Below are positions 25,641 to 33,619 of a DNA stretch of 49,364 nucleotides, in pieces. This stretch comes from Pseudomonadota bacterium (GTDB lineage Bacteria; Myxococcota; Myxococcia; Myxococcales; Myxococcaceae), in contig JAFAAN010000140.1 of the NCBI GenBank assembly GCA_023426545.1, positions 1-49,364 on the forward strand, in the 5' to 3' direction. A model generated the notes under the pieces. It was not told where the DNA came from and searched no databases. It worked only from the letters and a program-made list of their open reading frames with translations. Numbering within the stretch: position 1 is the stretch's first letter; each line of letters begins with the position of its first letter. The position numbers and the translations under genes were made by a program.

Positions 25641-26963
25641 ATGAACCCGTTGCCTCGACACCTCGCGCTCCCCGTCTCCTGGGAGATGCTGGCCTCGCAC
25701 CTCGACGAGGCGGGATTCCTGTGGAGGCAGTGGCGGCGTGCCCTCGTGGCACCGGACCATGTCCTCGACGAGGTGGCTGGGGTGGAGGCGCGGCTCCTCG
25801 CCCATGTGGATGCGCTGGTGCTCGCGGGGAACAGGGCTGCGACGAGGCTGCTCGTGCCTGCCTTGGTCGACGCGGACGAGCCGGGGAGGGTGGAGTGCGC
25901 CGCGCTCGGGTTGCTGCTCCAGGAAGAATCCCCGGAGACCGCCGTGCGAGGTGTCCTCGATGTACTTCGTGAGGGAGAGGAGGGCCCCTGCGCGGGCATC
26001 CAGGCTGCCCTTCTCTATGCCGGCGGACGAGGGCTGGAGTCATGGCTGCGGCCCATGCTCGAAGCTTCGCCTCCGCCTCGGGTTCTCTCGGTGCTCCTGG
26101 AGGTATTGGGGGCGTGGCGCGTGGAGCCTGGGCCGGCGCTGGAGGCGTCGCTCACGCACGAGGCCGCCCAGGTGCGGGCCGCTGCGTTTCGTTGCCTGCG
26201 CTCCTGGCCCGTACGGTTGTCCGAAGCCGCATTGGAGTTGGGACTGCGTTCGTCCTCCGCCGAGGTCTCTGGCGCCGCACTGGAGGCAGGGCTGTTGGCG
26301 GGAAGTCGGCTGGCGTGGTGGGAATGCCGCCGTCAGGTCCTGGAGGGCGGGCCGCACCGACAGATGGCCATGCGAGCACTGGCCATGGCGGGTGGGCCAG
26401 ACGCCCAGAAGCTGCTGTTGGAGGGGTTGGGCGACGCTGCCCGAGGGGCGGAGGCCTTGAGGGTGCTCGGTCTGTTGGGGACGGTCGAGGCCGCCCGGGC
26501 CTGTCTGGAGGCGATGCGCGAGCCGCCAAGGGCGCCCCTGGCGGCGGAGTCGTTCTCGCTGGTGACCGGCATGGAGATCCCCAAGGCGGAAGCGGGCGTG
26601 GTGCCGGGCGAAGAGGACGAGTCCGTGGAGTACGAGCCGGAAGCGGACCTCCCATGGCCGGAGGTGTCCCGCGTGGAGGCGTGGTGGGCCGGGCACGCCT
26701 CCCGGTTCAAGCCGACGGTGCGCTACGTGCGGGGTGAGCCCCTGGGGCCGGTGTCGTTGCTCGATGCGCTGCGAGACGGGTCGATGTATCGCCGCCGGTC
26801 GCTCTGGTGGGGCGTGGCCCTGCGGACCCGGGGCGCACTGGGGCTGGGCGTGGGCGCGTGGACACGGGCCCAGCGCGCGGAAGAGGACGCCGCGAGACGC
26901 CTGCCGCCAGCGCGCTTCGCCCAGTCGCTGGAGGGAGGCTTGGGCGCGTGGGGTGGGGCATGA
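25641..26963 (+). CDS. TIGR02270-family protein, HEAT-like helical repeats
   Basis: 440 residues. Almost entirely alpha-helical, with repeated two-helix units in the middle (VQAALLYAGGR-, LEVLGAWRVEPG-, HEAAQVRAAAFRCLRSWP-, SSAEVSGAALEAGL- and ALRVLGLLGTVEAARACLEAM-like segments). This is the HEAT-like solenoid expected of TIGR02270 proteins, which co-occur with type VI effector genes. It probably acts as an adaptor or chaperone for loading the toxin onto the PAAR-like tip; that role is inferred from context. The ATG at 25641 lies 16 bp after the DUF6484 stop. Its stop overlaps the next start (ATGA). Confidence 0.78.
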   Translation: MNPLPRHLALPVSWEMLASHLDEAGFLWRQWRRALVAPDHVLDEVAGVEARLLAHVDALVLAGNRAATRLLVPALVDADEPGRVECAALGLLLQEESPETAVRGVLDVLREGEEGPCAGIQAALLYAGGRGLESWLRPMLEASPPPRVLSVLLEVLGAWRVEPGPALEASLTHEAAQVRAAAFRCLRSWPVRLSEAALELGLRSSSAEVSGAALEAGLLAGSRLAWWECRRQVLEGGPHRQMAMRALAMAGGPDAQKLLLEGLGDAARGAEALRVLGLLGTVEAARACLEAMREPPRAPLAAESFSLVTGMEIPKAEAGVVPGEEDESVEYEPEADLPWPEVSRVEAWWAGHASRFKPTVRYVRGEPLGPVSLLDALRDGSMYRRRSLWWGVALRTRGALGLGVGAWTRAQRAEEDAARRLPPARFAQSLEGGLGAWGGA

Positions 26964-28078
26964 AGGTGCTCGTCGAGGCGCTGGGAATGGCTTCATGCCT
27001 GGGGCCGGTGATTCCCGCGTGCGCTGCGTTCCGAGCCAATCTGCTGCGCCCCTCGCCGTCTCCGGACGTGGATGTCGCCCATCCCGGGGATGAGGCTCCT
27101 CGGCCCGTGACAATCTGCGCCCTCCCGGTGGCGACGTTCGGTTTCTCGGGCGTCGGTCGACTGGTGGCGCTGGCGTGCGAGGTGCTCAAGGACGTGGGCG
27201 CTCGCGTGGACCTGCGGACCCTCGGCCCGGAGAGCGGCGTCTATCTGGCGTTGCCCGACCCGAGGGAGCGCGGCCTTGACCTGGGCGAACCAGATGCCAC
27301 GGAGGTGCTGCGGGTGGAGGCGCTGGGGCGCCGCGTGCTGGAGGCGAGCCTGCGGAGCATGGGCCTGGATTGGTCTGGGCCCAGGCGCTTCTTCGGCGGT
27401 GGGCACGTGGCCTTCGCGAAGGCGCTGCATGCGGCCCAGGTTGCGCTGCAGAACGGCGGGCTCCGCTCGTGTCTGGTGATGGGAGTGGATTGCCTGGTCG
27501 AAGAGCCGACGCTCCATGCGCTGGCGGAGGGACGACGGTTGAAGACGCCGGAGCATCCCGTGGGCTTGACGCCAGGAGAAGCGGGCGCGGCCTTGTTGCT
27601 GACCACCGGGGGGCCCGCGCAGTCTTCCAGAGATGAGCCTCAGGTGGTGTTGCACGCGGTGCGACTCGGAGAAGAGCCGCACCCGCGGGGCTCTGACAGG
27701 CCATCGGATGGACGTGCACTGGCGGCCTGTGCCGAGGCGGTGCTCGCGGCCGCGGGGGCCCTTCGCGCCCGGCCGCTCCTGGTGAGCGACCACAACGGAG
27801 AGGAAGGAAAGGCGCGAGAGTGGGGGATGGTGCTGCTGCACCTGCGGGGACTGGACGCCTCGCTGGGGGGACTCCAAGCCTGGTATCCCTCTATCGGCTT
27901 CGGAGATGTGGGGGCCGCGATGGGGGCGGTCAGCGCTTGTGTCGCGGTCAGAGGACTGCAACGCGGCTATGCGCCTTCCTCCGTGAGCCTTGTCTTCGCC
28001 AGCGCGGATGATTCCGGCCGAGGCGCCGTCTTGATTGGAACCACCGCTGCTCATCCGTCCAAAGGAGCGCTGCCATGA
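26960..28078 (+). CDS. Thiolase/beta-ketoacyl-synthase-fold protein without visible catalytic residues
   Basis: 372 residues. Thiolase-fold landmarks: ALGRRVLEASLRSMGLDW, GGHVAFAKALHAAQVALQNGG, CLVMGVDCLVEEPTL, LTPGEAGAALLL and the C-terminal GFGDVGAAMGAVSACVAVRGL. Where active synthases have a nucleophile Cys in the ACSS-type turn, this protein reads GGHVAFAK. The HGTGT-type His block reads SDHNGEEGK, and the last His region reads GFGDVGAAMG. It therefore looks non-enzymatic. Similar synthase-like genes are found in PAAR/DUF2169-type cassettes, where they may act in effector delivery. Overlaps neighbours by ATGA at both ends. Confidence 0.7.
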   Translation: MKVLVEALGMASCLGPVIPACAAFRANLLRPSPSPDVDVAHPGDEAPRPVTICALPVATFGFSGVGRLVALACEVLKDVGARVDLRTLGPESGVYLALPDPRERGLDLGEPDATEVLRVEALGRRVLEASLRSMGLDWSGPRRFFGGGHVAFAKALHAAQVALQNGGLRSCLVMGVDCLVEEPTLHALAEGRRLKTPEHPVGLTPGEAGAALLLTTGGPAQSSRDEPQVVLHAVRLGEEPHPRGSDRPSDGRALAACAEAVLAAAGALRARPLLVSDHNGEEGKAREWGMVLLHLRGLDASLGGLQAWYPSIGFGDVGAAMGAVSACVAVRGLQRGYAPSSVSLVFASADDSGRGAVLIGTTAAHPSKGALP

Positions 28079-28941
28079 CGACTGCTGACACCCGGCACAG
28101 CCTCAATACGGAGCTGGCCCGCAGGCTCAATGGCATCTTCAAGCGCAACCTGGCTCGGAAGGACGCTGTCCGGGCCGCGGCGAGGGAAGAGGCGAAGAAG
28201 GGCAAGCGCAAGAAGAAGGCAGCGCCCGCTCCTGACGGGCACCTGGACCCCAATGCGCCGCTGAATGGGGTGCTAACCAAGGGCGACAATTATGCCCGCC
28301 GAGGCTACACCTACCTCAAGGCCCAGGATGGCCGGGGGGTATACCGCAACTTCAACCATGCGCACCTGAGCGAAATCCGGCACATGGTGAAGGAGCGGGC
28401 GGAGTTTCCAGGCGGGCCGAAAGAGAACTTCAACCCGACGTACACCCAGCAGTATCCGTACGCTTGGGAAGCCCACCACATGCTGCCCGGCTCGGCCTTC
28501 TATTACGTGATGAAAGACGGCAAGCCGGCCTTCACGTACAAGCAGATTCGGTTGTTGCTGATGTCCGAGTACAACATCAATCACGGGCACAACATCATCA
28601 ATCTTCCCGCGGAAGACTGGGCCGTCCCGGTCCATTCACTCATCTGCCATCCGAGCGACCACGAGGCCTACACGATGCGGGTCATGGATGAAATGCGGAA
28701 GGTGTCCAAGCGTCTCCAGGAAACCATTGAGTCAGGAGAGCCCCATGGTGATTTGCCTGAGACGGCATTCGAGGAGTTGAAGGACCTTGAGGAAGACTTC
28801 TGGGAGTTTCTTATTGGATTGAGCCGGGCCATTGTCATGGCAAAGGTTGCTGGCGTCCGGTTCTCAGGGAGTGGCTCAGAGCACGTGAGATACGCGAGCA
28901 AGGACAGAGCAGTCCACTTTGAGTGGGGCAGCCTTTGGTAG
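28075..28941 (+). CDS. AHH-domain nuclease, predicted secreted toxin
   Basis: 288 residues. N-terminal helical region (1-40), a very basic linker (KKGKRKKKAAPAP, about 41-53), then a central domain. The AHH signature WEAHHMLPGSAFYY is at residues 131-144 (His134, His135), followed by NINHGHNIINLP (167-178) and HPSDHEAY (192-199). This matches the His-Me finger (AHH/HNH) nuclease plan. A long acidic helix and a Gly/Ser turn end the protein. There is no signal peptide, consistent with delivery by a contractile system. Directly followed by two immunity-like genes. Its ATG overlaps the preceding stop. Confidence 0.82.
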   Translation: MTTADTRHSLNTELARRLNGIFKRNLARKDAVRAAAREEAKKGKRKKKAAPAPDGHLDPNAPLNGVLTKGDNYARRGYTYLKAQDGRGVYRNFNHAHLSEIRHMVKERAEFPGGPKENFNPTYTQQYPYAWEAHHMLPGSAFYYVMKDGKPAFTYKQIRLLLMSEYNINHGHNIINLPAEDWAVPVHSLICHPSDHEAYTMRVMDEMRKVSKRLQETIESGEPHGDLPETAFEELKDLEEDFWEFLIGLSRAIVMAKVAGVRFSGSGSEHVRYASKDRAVHFEWGSLW

Positions 28942-28951
28942 GGTAATGCTT

Positions 28952-29536
28952 ATGAACTATTGGGTTTTGAAGGCTGAGTCCTCGGATGGTGCGGTCATTG
29001 ATGCATTGCCCAAGGGTAGTCCCGAAAATTGGAAGATGCATAAGGGAGAGCGGCTGGAGCGACAGTTTCCGTTGGGGGGAAAGGTCGCCTTTTCAGATCA
29101 TTTCCCCGATCGACGGAAATTGTATGATTTCGTCCGAAACACGCTGGGCGTGCTGCTGGTCTCCTCGCGAGTGTATGATGTCCTGAAGGGAACGAGCGTG
29201 GATAACGTCGAGTTCCTGCAGGTTTCCATGTGTGATCATCAGTGGAATCCGGTGTCGCAGGACTACGGAATTCTTAATGTCCTGGGCTCTCAAGAAGTGA
29301 TTGATATGGAGAAGTCCAAGTACAGGATGGACCGTATTACGAAGAAGGAGATTGCCCGACTGAGCAACTTGGTGGTGGCTCATGACCGGCTGGAGCCCAA
29401 TGTCGGGCTGTTTCGCGCCCGTAACATGATGGAGCTCATCCTCATCTCGGACCGGACCAAGAATGCCTTCGAGCAGGCGGGGCTGACGGGCTTCCGGGCT
29501 CATCCCGCCGAAGGCTTCGACGACATGTTCGCCTGA
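28952..29536 (+). CDS. Imm11-like (DUF1629) immunity protein
   Basis: 194 residues. Begins MNYWVLKAESSDGAVI and has KLYDFVRNTLGVLLVSSRVYDVLKG and VEFLQVSMCDH, typical of the Imm11/DUF1629 fold. Located immediately after the nuclease gene. The ATG at 28952 was chosen because GGTAGGG lies 8 bases upstream, although 28946 is also in frame. Base composition drops visibly here (many AT-rich codons, e.g. GAAAATTGG, AAATTGTATGAT), unlike the surrounding genes, which suggests recent acquisition. Probably binds and neutralises the AHH toxin; the exact partner is unproven. Confidence 0.72.
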   Translation: MNYWVLKAESSDGAVIDALPKGSPENWKMHKGERLERQFPLGGKVAFSDHFPDRRKLYDFVRNTLGVLLVSSRVYDVLKGTSVDNVEFLQVSMCDHQWNPVSQDYGILNVLGSQEVIDMEKSKYRMDRITKKEIARLSNLVVAHDRLEPNVGLFRARNMMELILISDRTKNAFEQAGLTGFRAHPAEGFDDMFA

Positions 29537-29552
29537 ACCTGGAGGAGGCAAC

Positions 29553-30335
29553 GTGGCAAAGCTCGCGGCACTGCGGGAGGACTCCGGGCGGGCCATTCGC
29601 CAGTTGATGCATCGGGTCGAGCCCACCGCGAGCAGGGATGTCCTGTTGCGGACCATGGACGAACTCTGCCTCCACTTCCATGTCGTGGCCGTGGCCACCC
29701 TGCTCGTGGATGGCAACCCGCAGGGCTTCTTCCTGAACCTGTGCCGAGCCGCCGAGAACTGGAGGCGGTTGCTCGCGCATTGCCGCCTCCAGCAGTGGAC
29801 ACTCCCTGCTTCGCGATACATGGAGCCGCTGCTCGGCGCCGTCGCGGCGGGACACTGGACGCTGGCGGGACAGGTCGCGGAGCTCTCCGAGGCGTGCTGG
29901 CTCCCGGACGAGGAGTATCGCTCCGAGTACGCGCGCGCCCAGCTCTACCAGGCGCTCGTCTCCCCCGGTACCAAGGACGTCGTCACCCAGAGGGTGGAGG
30001 CGCTGGAGGCCCTGGCGCTCGAAGCGGAGTCGGACCGCGCTGCCTGTGCCCGAGCCCTGCTCGAGGGTGACGCCGAAGCCTTCTCCGAGGAGTTCAAGCA
30101 CGCGGTGCTCGTGCATGGCGAGGACATCGAGAAGCGCGCGAAGCTCTTCACGACCCCCGTGACACGCTTCGCGCCCCGGCGAGCCATCTGGTTGGAGGGG
30201 CTGGCCCTACTCAGGCTCTCCGAGCGTGCGGGCATCGCGAGCCACGACGAGCACTTCCGGTACTGCCCGCCGCTGGCCCGCACGCCCATGACGTCTCATT
30301 ACAGCGGGGACTGGGCCGTTTCTCTTGGCCCTTGA
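29553..30335 (+). CDS. Imm49-like immunity protein
   Basis: 260 residues, all helical. Contains EYRSEYARAQLYQALV, an Ala/Glu-rich stretch EALEALALEAESDRAACARALLEGD, and KRAKLFTTPVTRFAPRRAIWLEGLALLRLSERAG, the general pattern of Imm49-type proteins from polymorphic toxin loci. It begins at GTG 29553 behind a perfect AGGAGG. It lies 16 bp after the Imm11-like gene. Composition is back to the genomic norm. A second immunity protein for the same toxin, or an orphan kept against kin or rival toxins, is the likely role. Confidence 0.65.
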   Translation: MAKLAALREDSGRAIRQLMHRVEPTASRDVLLRTMDELCLHFHVVAVATLLVDGNPQGFFLNLCRAAENWRRLLAHCRLQQWTLPASRYMEPLLGAVAAGHWTLAGQVAELSEACWLPDEEYRSEYARAQLYQALVSPGTKDVVTQRVEALEALALEAESDRAACARALLEGDAEAFSEEFKHAVLVHGEDIEKRAKLFTTPVTRFAPRRAIWLEGLALLRLSERAGIASHDEHFRYCPPLARTPMTSHYSGDWAVSLGP

Positions 30336-30367
30336 GCGCCGCGGAGCGTCTCCGTCCGCGGCGGCTC
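30334..30367. terminator. Bidirectional terminator-like hairpin at the end of the cassette
   Basis: CGCCGCGGA (30337-30345) pairs perfectly with TCCGCGGCG (30355-30363) over a 9-base loop. GAG/CTC extends the stem past a bulged G. It lies in the 45-bp gap between convergent genes, just after the Imm49-like stop. No T-run. Confidence 0.5.
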
Positions 30368-30380
30368 TCGGGTGAAGCGG

Positions 30381-31163
30381 CTACAGCTCCTGCGAGTGCA
30401 CCGCCTTGCGCTGCTCGGAGCGGACCGCCAGCTCCTTGGACAGATAGGGGGCGAATCTCACGCTCGTGTACTGGAGGGAGAGGTTGCGCAGCCCGGGCTC
30501 CTGCCTGCCGCTGAGCAGCAGGTCCGTCTCGGCGTCCTTCCATGTGGACTGCAGCTCGTAGTCGTACTGGGCCGCCAGGACATCGGCCCGCGCATTGGCC
30601 TCCCACTGCCGCTTGTAGGAGTCCACCGCCGGGGTGGTGGGCTGGGTGCCCGAGCGCGCGGCGTGGTAGTTCGCCGACGCCTCGGAGAGGTTGTTGACCA
30701 TCTCCGCCATCGCGAGGCTGTGCGCCGCGTCGAGCGCGGAGTCATGCCGGGAGGCCGGCTTGCCGTACTTCAGGGTCAGCAGCTCCTCCAGGGCCTGGAA
30801 GTTGTCGCGGACCACGCCGGCCGTCTGGAACCGGAGAGAGACCGAGGCGAGCTGCCCATCCGCGAAGATGTAGTCGATGACGGCGGAGCGGCCCGTGATG
30901 ATACCGAGGACGCGCAGGTCGCCCCACATGTTGAAAGCCCTGGCGCCCCGCACCACGGCCAGGACCTCGTTCCGCGTCATGCCCCAGCGCGTGTCCTGGA
31001 ACCCCGTGTTGCTGCGGTACGCCACCTTCTCTCTGTGCTCACGCTCCTCGTCGGCCAGCCGGATGGCGGCGCGGCGCTCGAGCAGCGCCTGGTGCTTCGC
31101 GGACGTTCCGCAGGCGACGGTGGCGAGGCAGAGCGGCAGCAGCAGGGCAGGATTCCAGCGCAT
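30381..31163 (-). CDS. Lipoprotein of unknown function
   Basis: 260 residues. Lipobox ATVAC (Cys18). The mature part begins with a charged helix (ALLERRAAIRLADEEREHR) followed by WGMTRNEVLAVV, FADGQLASVSLRFQTAG and LEELLTLKYGKPASR. This resembles proteins with a bacterial lipocalin/BamE-like small alpha-beta unit, but I cannot assign a family. AAGGAG lies 8 bases before ATG 31163. Convergent with the immunity gene. Confidence 0.68.
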   Translation of the reverse strand: MRWNPALLLPLCLATVACGTSAKHQALLERRAAIRLADEEREHREKVAYRSNTGFQDTRWGMTRNEVLAVVRGARAFNMWGDLRVLGIITGRSAVIDYIFADGQLASVSLRFQTAGVVRDNFQALEELLTLKYGKPASRHDSALDAAHSLAMAEMVNNLSEASANYHAARSGTQPTTPAVDSYKRQWEANARADVLAAQYDYELQSTWKDAETDLLLSGRQEPGLRNLSLQYTSVRFAPYLSKELAVRSEQRKAVHSQEL

Positions 31164-31255
31164 GGGAGCTCCTTGGCGGACGGTGGGTCGGTGACGCTCC
31201 GCCATTGCCGATATTCAAAGGGGCTCGCGGACTTCCAAAAGCGCCGGGCGCTCAA

Positions 31256-31960
31256 TCAAATGGAGGGGCCCGCGCCTTCGGTCCACTTCCCGCGCCGGGT
31301 GGGCTCCTTCAGCGCCTGGGCGAGCGCCGCGAGGAAGCGCTTGCGAGGCCAGTTCACCGCGCCGAAGCGAGCCAGGTGCTCGGTCTCCACCTGGCAGTCG
31401 ATGAGCTGGAAGCCCCACTTCTGGAAGCGCTCCACCGCCGTGGCGAAGGCCACCTTCGAGGCGTCCGGCGCCAGCGCGAACATGCTCTCGCCGAAGAAGG
31501 CCGCGCCCAGGGACACACCGTACAGGCCGCCCTTCAGCTCGCCCTCCGCCCACGCCTCCACCGAGTGCGCGAAGCCCGCTTCGTGCAGCGTGACGTAGGA
31601 CTCCAGCATCTCCTCCGTAATCCAGGTGCCCGTCTGGCCAGGGCGCGGCACCCGGCTGCACTCGGTGATGACGCGCCGGAAGGCGGTGTCGTAGCGCACC
31701 TCGTAGGCGCCGCGAGTCATTGCCTTGCGCAGCGAGCGGCCCACGTGGAGCGTGTCGGGCGTCAGCACGAAGCGCGGGTTCGGCGAGTGCCAGAGGATGG
31801 GCTCGCCCTCGCTGTACCAGGGGAAGATGCCGCGGGCATATGCCGCCAGGAGGCGCTCCGGGCGCAGATCGCCTCCGACGGCGAGCACGCCGCTCTTGTC
31901 GGCGCGTTCCGGAGGCGGGAAGAGCTCCGGGTGCTCGTCACTCAACAGATAGATGGGCAC
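31256..31960 (-). CDS. aat: Leucyl/phenylalanyl-tRNA--protein transferase
   Basis: 234 residues, the usual length. It adds Leu or Phe from tRNA to N-terminal Arg or Lys, making substrates for ClpS-ClpAP (N-end rule). Motifs: VGGDLRPERLLAAYARGIFPWY, LWHSPNPRFVL, GTWITEEMLESYVTLHEAGFAHSVEAW, GGLYGVSLGAAFFGESMF and the C-terminal FQLIDCQVETEHLARFGA. The GTG start at 31960 is followed by the canonical PIYLLSDEHPELFPPPE. It lies 11 bp after the upstream WHy-domain lipoprotein gene, suggesting one transcript. Confidence 0.95.
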   Translation of the reverse strand: MPIYLLSDEHPELFPPPERADKSGVLAVGGDLRPERLLAAYARGIFPWYSEGEPILWHSPNPRFVLTPDTLHVGRSLRKAMTRGAYEVRYDTAFRRVITECSRVPRPGQTGTWITEEMLESYVTLHEAGFAHSVEAWAEGELKGGLYGVSLGAAFFGESMFALAPDASKVAFATAVERFQKWGFQLIDCQVETEHLARFGAVNWPRKRFLAALAQALKEPTRRGKWTEGAGPSI

Positions 31961-31971
31961 GGGCCGCCACT

Positions 31972-32802
31972 CTACCGGGAGACGTTCAGCTTCACCTCTC
32001 CCGTCAGGGTGTAGGGGACTCGCAGCAGGGGGCCCGTCACCTCCCCCGTCACCCCGTAGGGCAGCCGCCCCCGGGAGATGAGCGCCTTCACGTCCGGGCC
32101 CCAGGAGTCCTTGGCCACCACCAGCTCCAGCGGATAGACGCCGATGGCGGAGGCGGCCACGGTGTCCCCCCGCGCCAGCGTGCCGCTGTCCAGCGTCCTG
32201 CCCGCCACGGTCGCCGTCCAGGTCAGGCCCTCCAGCTTCAGCGGGAAGGGGTTGGGGTTGCGCACGCCCAGCCGGAGGTTGAGCTGCACCTCTTCGTCCG
32301 AGTAGCGCGCCCCGTCCAGCTCCGTCACGACCACCGTGGGCAGCCGGGGAATCCGTGCCGCGCGGCTGGCCGCGAAGGGAATCGTCTCCTCCTGGCTTCC
32401 CGAGCGCACCACCAGCGTGCCGCGCAGGGCCAGCAGCAGCGTACCGCCCTCCGTACTGAGCCGCGCCAGGTCATCCGCGTGCTTCACGTACGGGGCGTGC
32501 TCCTCGAAGGAGACGTCCGTGGGGACCCCCGCCTCCAGCGGGACATCGAGCCGGGCCGTGCCCGTCTTCACCACCTGCCCGTCGGCGACGAGCTCGTAGT
32601 CCGCCCGCTCCACCACGCCCGCCCCGAGACTGAACACCTGGGCCTGGTAGCGCAGGGCGGCATCCGTGAGCCCCTGGGCGGTGACGACGGTCTGCTGGGC
32701 GGTGAGGACGGCGGGGCTGGCGGGGCGGGCGGGGGCCGAGGCGCAGCCGGCCCCGAGGGCCAGCACCACGGCCAGTCGAGAGATGGACGAGGGCAAGCGC
32801 AT
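31972..32802 (-). CDS. Lipoprotein with WHy/LEA-14-type domains
   Basis: 276 residues. Lipobox LGAGC (Cys20). The strand-NP-strand pattern of a WHy domain appears near residues 170-220 (LNLRLGVRNPNPFPLKLEGLTW, then AGRTLDSGTLARGD). An earlier, weaker copy at about 45-90 (QVFSLGAGVVERADYELVADGQVVKTG) suggests tandem domains. The start at 32802 gives the signal peptide; no good ribosome binding site is visible, and longer in-frame starts exist. Same strand as aat, 11 bp apart. Confidence 0.7.
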   Translation of the reverse strand: MRLPSSISRLAVVLALGAGCASAPARPASPAVLTAQQTVVTAQGLTDAALRYQAQVFSLGAGVVERADYELVADGQVVKTGTARLDVPLEAGVPTDVSFEEHAPYVKHADDLARLSTEGGTLLLALRGTLVVRSGSQEETIPFAASRAARIPRLPTVVVTELDGARYSDEEVQLNLRLGVRNPNPFPLKLEGLTWTATVAGRTLDSGTLARGDTVAASAIGVYPLELVVAKDSWGPDVKALISRGRLPYGVTGEVTGPLLRVPYTLTGEVKLNVSR

Positions 32803-32870
32803 GACGCTGGACAATGTGCTCACCCCCGAAAGCCCCCTCAAGGGCTTTTCCGCTAGACTGTCCACCACCC

Positions 32871-33509
32871 GTGGCCCGACGCCGCCCCAACTTCAACAAG
32901 ACACTTCGCTCCCTCATCCAGGACATCGCGGCGAGGATGCCGGAGTTCGGCCATGTGAAGGCAGGCCGCATCCTCATCGTGGCGGGCGAGGCGCGCCGGG
33001 CCTCCCGGGGCACGGTGAAGCCCCTGTGTTTCCGGGGTGGGAAGAGCACGGACCGCACCGGGCGCCGCAAGCCCATCATCCGCATCCGCGGCAAGCGGAT
33101 GCTGTACTGCATCACCCTCCGGCCGCTCTTCTTCCGAGGCTCCACCGCCCAGGCCCGCGTGGAGACGGTGATGCACGAGCTGTTTCACCTGTCGCGCCGC
33201 TTCGACGGCACGCTGCACGCCGGCCGGCGCCACGCCGTGCTCGGGAAGAACTTCTCCCGCAAGCTCAAGCCGCTGGTGCGCCGCTACCTCAAGCTGTGCC
33301 CCCCCGAGCTGAAGGCCGCCATGGCCCACTCGGGGGAGGTCCGCATCCTCCAGTGGCTGGAGCGCCCCGGCTCCGCCTACCACCCCGGCACCCACCGCCG
33401 GGTGCGCAAGGTCTACACCGAGGACCAGCTCTACTCTGGCGTCGCCCGCATGGTGACGCCCAAGGTCCGTATCGCCCGCGACATCTCCGCCCGCCCCAAG
33501 GTTCACTGA
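32871..33509 (+). CDS. Putative zinc metallopeptidase (HExxH)
   Basis: 212 residues, very basic. Contains HELFHLS near residue 103, the HExxH zinc motif, with a later His-rich GTLHAGRRHAVLG that may supply the third ligand. Upstream is KPLCFRGGKSTDRTGRRKPIIRI. No signal peptide. The GTG at 32871 was chosen because the coding character starts at ARRRPNFNKT; it lies 68 bp from the divergent lipoprotein gene, so promoters overlap. This matches uncharacterised putative metallopeptidases found in myxobacteria; the substrate is unknown. Confidence 0.72.
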   Translation: MARRRPNFNKTLRSLIQDIAARMPEFGHVKAGRILIVAGEARRASRGTVKPLCFRGGKSTDRTGRRKPIIRIRGKRMLYCITLRPLFFRGSTAQARVETVMHELFHLSRRFDGTLHAGRRHAVLGKNFSRKLKPLVRRYLKLCPPELKAAMAHSGEVRILQWLERPGSAYHPGTHRRVRKVYTEDQLYSGVARMVTPKVRIARDISARPKVH

Positions 33510-33571
33510 GCGCCATGCCGCCTGACACCCAGGTTCGCATGTGGACGGAGTTTTTGCCGAACACTTGACTT

Positions 33572-33586
33572 TGAGAATCACTATCA
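33572..33586 (+). promoter_or_regulatory. Fur box of the heme operon
   Basis: TGAGAATCACTATCA fits the Fur 7-1-7 consensus TGATAATnATTATCA at 12 of 14 specified positions. It sits in a locally AT-rich stretch of otherwise GC-rich DNA, 33 bp before the first start codon (33620), and so probably overlaps the promoter. Iron-loaded Fur should repress the operon. Confidence 0.72.
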
Positions 33587-33619
33587 ATATCGTCGCCGCG
33601 TTTCGAACCAGGAGTGGTG

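Noticed and set aside
24602..30335. Idea that the cassette is a phage tail or prophage fragment
   Set aside because: No integrase, capsid, tail or terminase genes; DUF4150, DUF6484 and TIGR02270 point to type VI effector loci.
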